Notes: generated by a model from the sequence alone, not told the origin. A DNA stretch of 64,000 nt from Microlunatus speluncae (GCF_009299835.1 NZ_VKCZ01000020.1:434001-498000); one strand, 5' to 3'. Counted from the stretch's first letter, positions 34,237-43,336 are shown. Numbers and translations are program-made.

Positions 34237-35355
34237 ATGACGAACCACACTCCGTTCACCGTCCAGATCCCGCAGACCGACCTCGACGACCTCCAGGCCC
34301 GGCTCGAGCGGACCCGGCTGCCGCAGGCCGCGCCTGGCGATGATTGGTCCTACGGCACCCCGAACCACTACCTGGCCGAGACCGTCGCCTACTGGCGCGA
34401 CGAGTTCGACTGGTCGGCACAGGAGAAGCGGCTGAACGAATTCCCGCAGTACCTGACCGAGATCGACGGCCAGACGATCCACTACCTGCACGTCCCGTCC
34501 GCGGTCGAGGGCGCGAAGCCGGTCTTGCTGGTGCACACCTACCCGGGCTCGTTCGCCGACTTCCTCGACGTGATCGGCCCGCTGGTCGACCCCGAGGCGC
34601 ACGGCGGCAAGGCCGAGGACGCCGTCTCGGTGGTGGTGCCGTCGATCCCCGGCTTCGGCTTCAGCACCCCGCTGGTCGACGGCGGCTGGACCCTGGCCCG
34701 GGTGGCCAAGACCTTCGACACGCTGATGCGCGAGCTCGGCTACGAGTCGTACGGGGTGCACGGCAGCGACGCCGGCGCGATGGTCGCCCGCGAGCTCGGG
34801 CTGCTCAAGCCGGAGGGCTTCCTCGGCCTGCATGTGCTGCAGCTGTTCTCCTTCCCGAGCGGGGATCCGGCCGAGTTCGAGAACCTCGGTCCGGCCGACT
34901 ACGCGGCGCTGGAGTTCATGCAGTGGTTCCAGTCGGTCGGCGGCTACAACGGGATGAACGCCGCCCGGCCGCAGACCATCGGCGCCGCCCTGGCCGATTC
35001 CCCGGTCGCCCAGCTGGCGTACTCGGAACTGTTCGAGTCCTTCGGCAACGGCACCAGCCTGGTCACCAAGGACCAGCTGCTGACCCAGGTCTCGCTCTAC
35101 TGGCTGACCAACACCGGCGCGACCGCCGCCCGGTTCTACTACGAGGAGGCTCGGGCCGGCGCCGAGCCGCAGGTCAACCAGGCCCGGACCGGGATCGCCG
35201 TCTTCGCCTCGGACTTCCAGACCATCCGCGCCTTCGCCGAGCGGGACAACTCGGCGATCGAGCACTGGGCCACCTACCCCGAGGGCGGCCACTTCGCCGC
35301 CCTGGAGCGCCCGGCCGACGTGGCCGCCGACATCCGGACCTTCTTCGCCGGCTGA
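34237..35355 (+). CDS. epoxide hydrolase-like alpha/beta hydrolase
   Basis: 372 residues (a GTG two codons earlier is possible). The N-terminal EHN region shows PFTVQIPQTDLDDLQARLER, TRLPQAAPGDDWSYGTP and YWRDEFDWSAQEKRLN. The alpha/beta hydrolase core has oxyanion loop VLLVHTYPGSFADFLDVIGP, nucleophile motif YGVHGSDAGAMVARELGL (Asp in GSDAG) and a final His in YPEGGHFAALERP. It would open epoxides with water, but the family also includes other hydrolases. Divergent from the WYL regulator; followed by a strong terminator. Confidence 0.9.
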   Translation: MTNHTPFTVQIPQTDLDDLQARLERTRLPQAAPGDDWSYGTPNHYLAETVAYWRDEFDWSAQEKRLNEFPQYLTEIDGQTIHYLHVPSAVEGAKPVLLVHTYPGSFADFLDVIGPLVDPEAHGGKAEDAVSVVVPSIPGFGFSTPLVDGGWTLARVAKTFDTLMRELGYESYGVHGSDAGAMVARELGLLKPEGFLGLHVLQLFSFPSGDPAEFENLGPADYAALEFMQWFQSVGGYNGMNAARPQTIGAALADSPVAQLAYSELFESFGNGTSLVTKDQLLTQVSLYWLTNTGATAARFYYEEARAGAEPQVNQARTGIAVFASDFQTIRAFAERDNSAIEHWATYPEGGHFAALERPADVAADIRTFFAG

Positions 35356-35360
35356 CACAC

Positions 35361-35407
35361 GACGGGCGAGCCCGCCGGGAGAGTGGTCCCGGCGGGCTCG
35401 TGCCGTC
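35361..35407 (+). terminator. hairpin terminator after the epoxide hydrolase-like gene
   Basis: cgagcccgccggga (35367-35380), loop gagtgg, tcccggcgggctcg (35387-35400), a perfect 14-bp stem extended by further pairs outside; 6 bases after the stop. GC-rich with no T-run, as is usual in high-GC actinobacteria. Confidence 0.75.
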
Positions 35408-35463
35408 CATGATCATGGTAGGCCGGAAGACGGACGACGGTGTCGCAAAATAAGATGACCGCC

Positions 35464-36606
35464 ATGGCGACGAGGCGAAAAGTAGCGATTCTTGGGGCCG
35501 GCATGATCGGCGAGGTGCATCGACGGGCGGCCGTGCTGGCGGGGGCCGAGGTGGCCGGGGTGATGGCCTCCACGCCGCAACGATCACGGGAGGTTGCGGA
35601 TGCCTGGGGGGTCGAGACCGGGTACGCGAGCATCGACGAGGTGGCCGCGTCCGACGTCGAGGCGGTGCACATCTGTACGCCGAACAGCTCCCACGTCCCG
35701 TACTCGATCCAGCTGATGGAGGCCGGCAAGCACGTCCTGTGCGAGAAGCCGCTCGGCACCGGGCTGGCCGAGGCGCGTGAGGCCGCGGCGGTGGCCGAGC
35801 GGACGGGCATGATCAACACCATCCCGTTCACGTACCGCTTCCATCCGATGGCCCGCGAGCTGCACGCCCGGGTGCACGGCGACGAGTTCGGCGCGGTCAA
35901 CCTGATCCACGGCAGCTATCTGCAGGACTGGATGCTCAACCCGCTGGCCAGCGGCTGGCGGGTCGATCCCCAAGCGGGCGGCGCATCCCGGGCGTTCGGC
36001 GACATCGGCTCGCACTGGTGCGACCTGGCCGAATGGGTCACCGGTGACCGGATCGCGGAGCTGGTCTCGACCACGTCGATCACCATCCCGAAGCGGCCGG
36101 CGGCGACCGCGGCCTCGTTCAGTGCGGTCGACGGCGACGCCGCCGAGTTGGTCGACGTGACCACCGAGGACAGCGCGTTGATCTTGTTCCGGACGGTGAA
36201 GGGGATCGCCGGCTCGGCCGTGATCTCCCAGCTCAGCGCCGGCCGGAAGAACCGGCTCTGGATCGAGGTCGACGGCGGGAAGCAGAGCGCCGTTTTCGAT
36301 CAAGAACTGCCCGAGCAGCTGTGGATCGGTGAGGACGCGCAGACCACCCTGCTGGTCCGCGATCCCAACCAGGGTTCGGCCGAGCAGCGCCGGCTGGCCG
36401 GGCTGCCGGCCGGTCACGCCGAGGGGTACGCGCAGTGCTTCGAGCACTACGTCAACGACTCCTACGCCGCGATCGACGCCAAGACGTCCGGCACCGGGGA
36501 GGTGCCGCCGGGCCTGCCCACCTTCGCCGACGGTCTCCGCGCCGCCGAGATCTGCGACGCCATGCTCCGCTCGGCCGCGGAGAAGTCCTGGGTCTCGGTC
36601 GGCTGA
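35464..36606 (+). CDS. Gfo/Idh/MocA family oxidoreductase
   Basis: 380 residues from ATG (35464); an in-frame ATG three codons upstream is also possible. Rossmann start KVAILGAGMIGEVHRRAAVL binds NAD(P)+; EAVHICTPNSSHVPYSIQLM and GKHVLCEKPLGTGL carry the conserved EKP lysine; FGDIGSHWCDLAEWVTGD holds the GxHxxD catalytic pattern. Such enzymes oxidise sugars or inositols. It converges on the LacI gene of the sugar ABC operon with repeats between them, so a shared sugar pathway is plausible but inferred. Confidence 0.9.
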   Translation: MATRRKVAILGAGMIGEVHRRAAVLAGAEVAGVMASTPQRSREVADAWGVETGYASIDEVAASDVEAVHICTPNSSHVPYSIQLMEAGKHVLCEKPLGTGLAEAREAAAVAERTGMINTIPFTYRFHPMARELHARVHGDEFGAVNLIHGSYLQDWMLNPLASGWRVDPQAGGASRAFGDIGSHWCDLAEWVTGDRIAELVSTTSITIPKRPAATAASFSAVDGDAAELVDVTTEDSALILFRTVKGIAGSAVISQLSAGRKNRLWIEVDGGKQSAVFDQELPEQLWIGEDAQTTLLVRDPNQGSAEQRRLAGLPAGHAEGYAQCFEHYVNDSYAAIDAKTSGTGEVPPGLPTFADGLRAAEICDAMLRSAAEKSWVSVG

Positions 36607-36837
36607 TCCCACCGTTCCCTGAGCCGCAGGCGTCAGTATCGAAGCGCCGCGCGACTGCTACCGGCCGACGCGAGCACTACAACAGTCGCGTGGGCCGATA
36701 GGGGTCGCGTCGCCTGCCTGGAGACCTTCTTTTGCGCCGAAGGGGGTAGGTCCGGGAGCTAGGGCCGGCCATGATTCCCGCGGTCGCGCCAACCCGGCGG
36801 CCGGCCGCGATTCTCGCCGGTCGCGCCAACCAGCCCG

Positions 36838-36872
36838 CCCTTGATGCGTCTTTCCGGCCGTCAGGCCGAACC
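36838..36872 (-). repeat. dispersed 37-bp repeat, copy 2 (inverted)
   Basis: cccttgatgcgtctttccgg then ccgtcaggccgaacc, the reverse complement of 8905-8941 except for one substitution and one length difference. Confidence 0.7.
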
Positions 36873-36897
36873 CCCATGAGAGCCATCGGATGGTTTG

Positions 36898-36920
36898 CCC
36901 TTCGACAGGCTCAGGGAACG
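36898..36920 (+). repeat. single REP-like unit
   Basis: cccttcgacaggctcaggga then acg; same family as the units at 9.2, 33.1 and 58.7 kb. Confidence 0.8.
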
Positions 36921-36949
36921 AACGGGCCGGCTCGGGAACCGAACAACGA

Positions 36950-37966
36950 TCACGGGGCGGCGGTGCTGCCGCGGACGACGAGGTCGATGGCGAGGTCGAC
37001 CCGTGGGGCGGGGGCGGTGTCGTCGAGGTCGAGGACCATCTGGGCGGCCTGCCGGCCCATCTCCTCCAGTGGCTGGCGGATCGTGGTCAGCGGCGGGCCG
37101 GCCCAGCCGGCCATGGTCAGATCGTCGTAGCCGATCACCGACAGGTCGCTCGGAATGGACAGTCCGGCCAGCCGGGCCGCCTCGTAGACGCCGAACGCCA
37201 TCAGGTCGTTGGCGGCGAAGATCGCGGTCGGCCGGTCGGGGCGGTCGAGCAGTTCCTGACCGCCGTGCAGCCCGCTGTCCCGCTCGAAGTCGCCGGCGAC
37301 GATCAGTTCCTCGCAAACTGGTGCGCCCGCCTCCTCCATCGCCGCCCGGAAACCGGACAGCCGGGCGCGGGAGCACATCGTGTCGATCGGCCCGCCGACG
37401 ACGCCGATCCGGCGGTGGCCGAGGGAGAGCAGGTGCCGGGTCGCGAGCAGCCCGCCGTTCCAGTTCGCGGAGCCGACCGAGGCGACGTCCGGCGCCGGGT
37501 CACCGGCGGGATCAACCACCACGAAAGGGATCCCGCGGGCGCGTAGCTGATGGCCCTGCGCACTCGTGACCCCGGACAGGACGATCACGATGCCGGCCGG
37601 GTTGCGGGTGACTGCGCCCTGGACCCACTCCGGGCCGGGGGCGGAATGATCACCGCTCTCGGTGACGACGACGCCCAGCCCGCGAGCGCGCGCGACCTGT
37701 TGCACCCCGCGCAGGATCTGCAGCGCCCACACCGTGGAGAACTCGGCGAACACCAATTCGATCAAGGGTGCGGCCTCCCGCAGGCCACGGCGCTGATAAC
37801 CGTGCCGGTGCAGCAGGGCCTCGACCCTGGCCCGGGTCGCCTCGGAGACACCGGCCCGGCGGTTCAGCACCTTGGAGACGGTCGAGGTGGACACGTCCGC
37901 GGCGGCGGCGATGTGGGACAGGGTCGATCGCTCGCTCATGCCGTCGACCGGCTCCGGTGCCGCCAT
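36950..37966 (-). CDS. LacI family transcriptional regulator
   Basis: 338 residues. HTH TLSHIAAAADVSTSTVSKVL followed by hinge NRRAGVSEATRARVEALLHR; the periplasmic-binding-like sensor contains LIELVFAEFSTVWALQILRG, IVIVLSGVTSAQGHQLRARG, LSLGHRRIGVVGGPIDT and LSVIGYDDLTMAGWAGPPLT. The ATG shares one base with the stop of the GMC gene (TGATG), and GGAG lies 8 bases upstream, so the two are translationally coupled. It probably represses the sugar ABC operon of which it is the last gene. Confidence 0.92.
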   Translation of the reverse strand: MAAPEPVDGMSERSTLSHIAAAADVSTSTVSKVLNRRAGVSEATRARVEALLHRHGYQRRGLREAAPLIELVFAEFSTVWALQILRGVQQVARARGLGVVVTESGDHSAPGPEWVQGAVTRNPAGIVIVLSGVTSAQGHQLRARGIPFVVVDPAGDPAPDVASVGSANWNGGLLATRHLLSLGHRRIGVVGGPIDTMCSRARLSGFRAAMEEAGAPVCEELIVAGDFERDSGLHGGQELLDRPDRPTAIFAANDLMAFGVYEAARLAGLSIPSDLSVIGYDDLTMAGWAGPPLTTIRQPLEEMGRQAAQMVLDLDDTAPAPRVDLAIDLVVRGSTAAP

Positions 37967-40095
37967 CACGTCGTCTCCTCCCCGGTACGCACCCGTCGGT
38001 GCTGCGGCCAATCCTGCACCAGGTGCTCGGCCACCCGGAACGCGTTCGCGACGATGGTCAGGGTCGGGTTCACGCTGCCGTTGGTCGGATGCAGCGAGGA
38101 ATCGCAGACCACGATCCGGCGGCTGCCCCAGAGCCGGCCGTACGGATCGGTCGCGCCGTCCCGCGGATCCGCGCTCATCCGCAGGGTGCCGCAGGAGTGC
38201 TCGCCGGCCGCCGACGCCGTCCCGCCGCGGGTCTGGCGCTCGATCTCGCGGGCCCCGGCCGCCTCGAGCCAGCGGGTCCCGAGCGCGGCGAGCCCGTGCT
38301 CGACCTCGACCGAGGCCGGGTGGACGTCCTTGCGCAGTCGCGCGCCGGGTCGGCCCCAGCGGTCCCGGAGTTCGCGGGCCAACGTCACCCCCGAGGTGGC
38401 GGCCGGGATCTCCTGGCCCATGCCGAACACGCCGAAGGCGTACGGACGCCCGTCCCGCATCCACCGCTTGTGCCCGGCGCCCCAGCCCGGCACTCCGGAG
38501 CCAACCGGGTCGAGCGCGCTGGTCAACGGCAGCACGCTCATCAGGTCGACGATCACGCCGCCGCCCCACGGGATCGAGTCGGCGTGCACATGATCAAGGG
38601 TCGCGATCGAGTGCCCGGGGCCGAGGCCGTTCTTCACCGGCTCGTCGACCAGGGCCTGGATGCCGACGAACCGGTGATCATGGAGGTGTCGGCCGACGTG
38701 ATCGTTGCCCAGCCCGCTGGCGAGCAGCAGCCGGGCCGACTCCACCGCGCCCGCAGCCACGACCACCACCTCGGCCCGCACGGTCTGCCGGCGCGGCGAG
38801 CCGGAGGCGCCGGTGATCAATTCGACCGACGCGCCGCCGGGCTGATCATGGATCGAGATCGCCTCGGCGTCGACGATCAGCTCGGCCGCGCCGGTGTCGA
38901 GCGCGCGCGGGAGGAACGTGTTGTGGGCACCGTTCTTGGCGTCGACCGGGCAGGCGTGGCCGACACACTGCGAGCAGCGGACACAGGCGGCGCGGCCGTG
39001 CGCCGGGACGCTGTTGATCGCCAGCGGGATCGGGCCCCAGCCCCAGCCGAGCCGGTCCGCGGCCGCGCCCAGCAGCTCCCGGGCCGGCTCGCTGCCCATC
39101 GGCGGCATCGGATAGCCGCCCGACCGCGGCGTCCGCCGGGTCAGCGCGCCGGTCGCCCCGGCGACGCCGAGCTCCTGCTCGGCCCGGGTGTAGTAGGGCT
39201 CCAGTTCCTCGTAGCCGAACGGCCAGTCGGCCAGCGTCGCACCCGGCGGATTGCCGTAGTGGCTGGCCATCGCGAAGTCCTCCGGGAAGAACCGCCAGGC
39301 CATCCCCTGCCAGATCCGGGTGCCGCCGCCGTAGGCGTACGCGTTCAGCCCGTAGGCCCACATGTCGTCGTCGCCGTCGACCACGCGCTCGGCCCGCGGA
39401 CCGAGATCGGCCAGTCGGGGATGGCCGGTCCCGGGGCCGACGACGGACCGGTAGACGGCGTTGCGCTTGCCGTGCAGATGATCACCGCGCAGCGCCTCGT
39501 TGCTCCGGGCGGCGGCGCGCTCGACGATCAACACCGTGTGGCCGGCCCGGGCCAGCACCTGGGCCGCGACCCCGCCGCCGGGGCCGGATCCGATCACGAT
39601 CGCGTCGTAGTGCGGCTGCAGCGACGCCGGATCCAGGGGCCGGGGCGGCTCCGGCTCGACCGGCCGCACGCCGTCCGGGACATCCTTGAAGTCGATCATG
39701 GTGAGCCCGGCCGGTCGGTGCCAGTCGCCGGCGGGCAGGCGGCTCTGCGCGTAGTAGCCCTCCCAGCACAGCCGGCGCAGGGCCGCCAGGTCGGCGCCGA
39801 GGCCCGGGTCCTGCTCGAGCCGGCCGAGCACCGCGTCCTGATCGGTGATCGGCAGCGCGCCGAAGCCGTGCCGATCCAAGGCCGCGATCAGCCGGGTCAG
39901 ACCCGGCCCGGCCCACTGCAGCTCGGCCCCGGCCTCGCGCAGGTAGCGGCCCACCCCGCCGGCCCAGCCGCCGGGCCATTCGTCCTCGGGGATGATCCGG
40001 TCGATCGCGGCCCGGAGGGCGGCCGAATCGATGATCCGCGACCAGGTGGGCCCGGCGTGATCATCCGCGGGATCACCGCCCGGCGAGGGCGCCAC
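37966..40095 (-). CDS. GMC-type FAD dehydrogenase with fused small-subunit-like N-terminus
   Basis: 709 residues. About 150 N-terminal residues (LRAAIDRIIPEDEWPGGWAG, VLGRLEQDPGLGADLAALRR, CWEGYYAQSRLPAG) resemble subunit 3 of gluconate 2-dehydrogenase; the rest is a GMC oxidoreductase: FAD loop DAIVIGSGPGGGVAAQVLA, AYGGGTRIWQGMAWRF, four Cys in CVRCSQCVGHACPVDAKNG, GAVESARLLLASGLGN, and HSCGTLRMSADP with SVNPTLTIVANAFRVAEHL at the end. Such enzymes oxidise sugars or polyols and pass electrons on. GTG start overlapping the permease gene by 23 bases. The substrate is unknown. Confidence 0.88.
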   Translation of the reverse strand: MAPSPGGDPADDHAGPTWSRIIDSAALRAAIDRIIPEDEWPGGWAGGVGRYLREAGAELQWAGPGLTRLIAALDRHGFGALPITDQDAVLGRLEQDPGLGADLAALRRLCWEGYYAQSRLPAGDWHRPAGLTMIDFKDVPDGVRPVEPEPPRPLDPASLQPHYDAIVIGSGPGGGVAAQVLARAGHTVLIVERAAARSNEALRGDHLHGKRNAVYRSVVGPGTGHPRLADLGPRAERVVDGDDDMWAYGLNAYAYGGGTRIWQGMAWRFFPEDFAMASHYGNPPGATLADWPFGYEELEPYYTRAEQELGVAGATGALTRRTPRSGGYPMPPMGSEPARELLGAAADRLGWGWGPIPLAINSVPAHGRAACVRCSQCVGHACPVDAKNGAHNTFLPRALDTGAAELIVDAEAISIHDQPGGASVELITGASGSPRRQTVRAEVVVVAAGAVESARLLLASGLGNDHVGRHLHDHRFVGIQALVDEPVKNGLGPGHSIATLDHVHADSIPWGGGVIVDLMSVLPLTSALDPVGSGVPGWGAGHKRWMRDGRPYAFGVFGMGQEIPAATSGVTLARELRDRWGRPGARLRKDVHPASVEVEHGLAALGTRWLEAAGAREIERQTRGGTASAAGEHSCGTLRMSADPRDGATDPYGRLWGSRRIVVCDSSLHPTNGSVNPTLTIVANAFRVAEHLVQDWPQHRRVRTGEETT

Positions 40096-40948
40096 CGATG
40101 CCTCCGACGCTGAAGTATTTGTTGAGCGCGGCGAACAGGATCACCGGCGGCAACATCATGATCACCGCCACGGCCATCACCGGACCCCAGTTGGTCGCGT
40201 TCTGCTGGAAGAACGTCTGCAGCCCGACCGGCAGGGTGTAGTTGACGTCGGAGCGCAGGAACACGACGGAGATCAGATAGTCGTTCCAGGCCAGCAGGAA
40301 ACAGAAGATCGCCGTGGACAGGACGCCGGGCAGCGCGTTGCGCAGGACGATCCGCAGGAAGCCGCCGAAGAGCGAGCAGCCGTCCATCCAGGCCGCCTCC
40401 TCCAGCGAGATCGGGATCGAGTCGTAGTAGGCCGCCATCATCCAGGTCGCCACCGACAGCGTGGATCCGACGTAGATGATCGTCACCCCGCCGAGGTTGT
40501 CCACCAGGCCCAGCATCGAGAACAGCATGAACAGCGGGATGACGGCGGTGACCACCGGCAGCGACTGGACGATGAACAGCGTCAGCGAGTAGCCCGACAC
40601 CAGCCGGTTCCGCACCCGGGACAGCACGTAGCCGGCCGGCGCCGCGACGGCCAGCGAGATGATCACCGTGACGATGGTGACGCCGAGGCTGTTCTCCAGC
40701 CAGTAGTCGACGTTGGTCTGGCTGAAGACCATCGCGAAGTTCTCCAGCGTGACGCCGGTGGAGGTGCTGCCCAGCCCGGGCAGCACGGAGAGATAGACGA
40801 CCGCGGCGATCGGAATGATCACGACGGCGGTGATCACCAGAACCAACACGAACCGCCACCACTGGCCGCGTGCCTCGGGAGGCACCTTGCGGTTCGGCCG
40901 GGCCGGCGTCGGCTCGCGTACGGCCGGGGTCGGATCGATGCGGGTCAT
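40073..40948 (-). CDS. carbohydrate ABC transporter permease (MalG type)
   Basis: 291 residues, six membrane segments. It carries the permease EAA motif EEAAWMDGCSLFGGFLRIVL, which docks with the ATPase, and the family ending PVGLQTFFQQ. Second permease of the operon; its ATG overlaps the stop of the upstream permease gene by four bases (ATGA). No ATP-binding subunit is encoded in the operon, so a shared MsiK/UgpC-type ATPase elsewhere is expected. Confidence 0.93.
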   Translation of the reverse strand: MTRIDPTPAVREPTPARPNRKVPPEARGQWWRFVLVLVITAVVIIPIAAVVYLSVLPGLGSTSTGVTLENFAMVFSQTNVDYWLENSLGVTIVTVIISLAVAAPAGYVLSRVRNRLVSGYSLTLFIVQSLPVVTAVIPLFMLFSMLGLVDNLGGVTIIYVGSTLSVATWMMAAYYDSIPISLEEAAWMDGCSLFGGFLRIVLRNALPGVLSTAIFCFLLAWNDYLISVVFLRSDVNYTLPVGLQTFFQQNATNWGPVMAVAVIMMLPPVILFAALNKYFSVGGIGGALAGR

Positions 40949-41901
40949 TCGATCTCCACCTTCCTGATCTGCCGATAGAGCAGCACCGAGATGATCACCA
41001 GCACCAGCGTCATCAGGAACGCGATCGCGACGCCGGGGCCGGTCTGGAAGTTCTGGAAGACGGTCCGATAGGCCATCACCACCAGCGAGGTGGTCGCGTT
41101 GACCGGGCCGCCGCCGGTGAGCAGGAAGATCGTCGGGAAGTCGTTGACGCAGAAGATCGTCATCAGGATCCAACTGATGTACGTCGATCGGGAGATCAAC
41201 GGCATCGTGATCGACGTGAAGGCCTGCCACCCGGTCGCGCCGTCCACCTTGGCGGCCTCGTACACCCCGGTGTCGACCGAGGCGAGCGCCGAACTCATCA
41301 TCATCATCATGAACGGGAAGCTGATCCACACCTTGAACACGCAGACCGTGATCTTGGCCAGCAGTGGATCGGCCAGGAACAGGACGTTACCCAGCCCGAT
41401 CGCCTCGGCCAGGATCGGCAGCGGGCTCTGCGGCGTCGCGACCAGCCAGTTCCAGGCCGTCGCCGACACGACGACGGGCACCACCCAGGGCAAAAGCAGC
41501 AACACTTTGAACAGGCCGCCGGCCGGGATCCGGGTCCGCAGCAGCATCGCCAGGGCCAGACCGACCAGCCAGCTGCCGAAGACACCGGTCACCGTGAAGA
41601 TCACGGTGAACAGGGCGGAGCTCCAGAAGTCGGGGTTCTGCAGCACACCGACGTAGTTGTCCAGCCCGACGAACTTGCCGAGCCCGATCAGGTTGCCGCT
41701 GCGCACCGACTGCATGCCCGCATAGAGCAGCGGATAGAGATTGATCAACAACAGCAAGATCAACGACGGCAGGGCAAGCAGCAGCAGAGTGATCGCCGAG
41801 CCACGACGGCCGCGGCGCCGCGGGGCGGGCCGGCCGGACCCGCCGATGCCCACGCCGCGGTGGGCCCGCTCGAAACGTTGCGCCAGGGTCGATCCGGACA
41901 T
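40945..41901 (-). CDS. carbohydrate ABC transporter permease (MalF type)
   Basis: 318 residues. A basic cytoplasmic head (RPAPRRRGRRG) precedes six membrane segments; the EAA loop is YEAAKVDGATGWQAFTSITM. LLLALPSLILLLLINLYPLL is the first segment. It pairs with the MalG-type permease. It lies 16 bases after the binding-protein stop. Confidence 0.93.
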   Translation of the reverse strand: MSGSTLAQRFERAHRGVGIGGSGRPAPRRRGRRGSAITLLLLALPSLILLLLINLYPLLYAGMQSVRSGNLIGLGKFVGLDNYVGVLQNPDFWSSALFTVIFTVTGVFGSWLVGLALAMLLRTRIPAGGLFKVLLLLPWVVPVVVSATAWNWLVATPQSPLPILAEAIGLGNVLFLADPLLAKITVCVFKVWISFPFMMMMMSSALASVDTGVYEAAKVDGATGWQAFTSITMPLISRSTYISWILMTIFCVNDFPTIFLLTGGGPVNATTSLVVMAYRTVFQNFQTGPGVAIAFLMTLVLVIISVLLYRQIRKVEIE

Positions 41902-41917
41902 CTCGGATCCCCGCCCG

Positions 41918-43249
41918 TCAGCCCTGGGCCTGGATCGCCTTGACCGTCGCGCCCTGGAGTTTGGTCAGAGCATCCCGGGCCGTGGTCTTGCCGCCGAGGA
42001 CGGACTGGGTGAACGTGTCCATCGCCGGGGTGCCGTCGACAGTGGTCACGCCGAGGAACAGGGCATCCGAGCCGGGCGCGGCCCAGGTCTTGGAGATCGG
42101 CTGATATTCGGTGATCGCCTTGACTGCGTTGGCGTCCTTGCGGAAGCCCTCGGTCTCGGTGATCGACTTCAGCGGCGGCAGCCCGATGCCGGTGTTCTGG
42201 GTCCACAGCGGCGCCATGTTCTTGAAGTAGTAGGTGAGGAAGGCCTCCGACGCCGGCTGGCTCGGGGTGTTGGTGTACATCATGATGTTGTTCGGGAAAT
42301 ACAACATGCCCTTCGTGCCGGCCGGGCTGGTCAGCGGGCTGCCGACGGTCAGCTGCTCGGCGATGTCGCCGCCGACGTTGTTGGCCAGGCCGGCGGTGTC
42401 GAAGCCCATCCCGTACTTCTGCGCCTTCCACTGCGACTGGGCGTTGTCGCTGGTGTAGGTCGGGCTGGCCGGATCGACGTAGCCCTTGTCGACACACTCC
42501 AGCACGAACTCGATCGCCTCGACGTTGGCGTCGGTGACCATGTCCGGCTGCTGGTCGGCCCCGAACAGGCCACCGCCGTTGTTGATCATCCAGCTGACCA
42601 GGATGTGGCTGCCCGTGAACGCGCCTGCGCCGGCCGCGGTGCCGTAGCCGTACACGCCGATCTTCTTCAGCGCCGCGCAGGTCTCGAGGAAGCTCGGCCA
42701 GTCCTTCGGTGCCTCGGCATCGGCCTTCTGCAGCAGGGTTTTGTTGTACCAGAGCACCCGCATGTCGAGGTTGTACGGGACGGCCGCGAACCCCTTCTCG
42801 ACCTTCATGGTGTCGATCAGGCCGGGCAGGAAGTCGTCGTAGAGCCAGTCGGCCTTCCAGGACTCGAGCAACCCGTCGGCGTAGGCGATCTTGCCCTGCG
42901 CCTCGAACTGGAAGGCCTGGGTGCCGCCGCCGGAGCTGACCGCCGGGCCGGTGTTGGAGGCGACCGCGGAGGAGAACGTCTGGGTGAAGTTGGCCCACTG
43001 GATCACCTGATAGGTGGCAGGGTTCAGTCCGTTGGCCGGTTGGTAGGCCTTGGTGATCTTCTCGTCCTCGACGTTGAACTCGGTGTTGCCCCAGGGCATG
43101 TTCCAGAACTTGATCGGCGTCGCGCCGCCGGCGCCACCGTTGTCGGCGGCCCGGTTGCAGCCGGCCAGGGCAGCGGCGAGGCCGACCCCGGAGGCGACGC
43201 CGAGAAAACCGCGGCGGGAGAGAGCGGAGCGTGCGCTGGGAGCTGCCAT
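41918..43249 (-). CDS. carbohydrate ABC transporter substrate-binding lipoprotein
   Basis: 443 residues. Twin-arginine lipoprotein signal SRRGFLGVASGVGLAAALAG then C; mature part opens IKFWNMPWGNTEFNVEDEKI as in family 1 (MalE-like) sugar-binding proteins; VPYNLDMRVLWYNKTLLQKA is the usual sugar-pocket segment. First gene of an operon binding protein, two permeases, GMC dehydrogenase, LacI. A polyol or sugar that is then oxidised by the GMC enzyme would fit, by inference. Confidence 0.92.
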   Translation of the reverse strand: MAAPSARSALSRRGFLGVASGVGLAAALAGCNRAADNGGAGGATPIKFWNMPWGNTEFNVEDEKITKAYQPANGLNPATYQVIQWANFTQTFSSAVASNTGPAVSSGGGTQAFQFEAQGKIAYADGLLESWKADWLYDDFLPGLIDTMKVEKGFAAVPYNLDMRVLWYNKTLLQKADAEAPKDWPSFLETCAALKKIGVYGYGTAAGAGAFTGSHILVSWMINNGGGLFGADQQPDMVTDANVEAIEFVLECVDKGYVDPASPTYTSDNAQSQWKAQKYGMGFDTAGLANNVGGDIAEQLTVGSPLTSPAGTKGMLYFPNNIMMYTNTPSQPASEAFLTYYFKNMAPLWTQNTGIGLPPLKSITETEGFRKDANAVKAITEYQPISKTWAAPGSDALFLGVTTVDGTPAMDTFTQSVLGGKTTARDALTKLQGATVKAIQAQG

Positions 43250-43290
43250 GACCTGTCCTTCCGAGCCCGCTCGACCAGGGCGGGCCGCTG

Positions 43291-43336
43291 TTCAACACTG
43301 AACGAAAAGTATCGTGAGATCACGAAACAATTCGTG
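43291..43336 (-). promoter_or_regulatory. overlapping dyads upstream of the sugar operon
   Basis: Three small palindromes: gttc-aacact-gaac (43289-43302), tcgtga-ga-tcacga (43312-43325) and cacgaa-acaa-ttcgtg (43321-43336), in an AT-richer stretch 40-90 bases before the binding-protein ATG. They are plausible LacI-family operators. Confidence 0.45.

Larger units (their letters stand above)
36607..36949. other. 343-bp intergenic region with repeats, no gene seen
   Basis: Holds a degenerate REP-like fragment (gttccctgagcc at 36613-36624), an inverted repeat cgcgactg/cagtcgcg (36649 and 36684 areas), two direct copies of ggtcgcgccaacc (about 36781 and 36820), the second copy of the 37-bp repeat, and a REP-like unit at 36898-36920. 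Confidence 0.55.
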
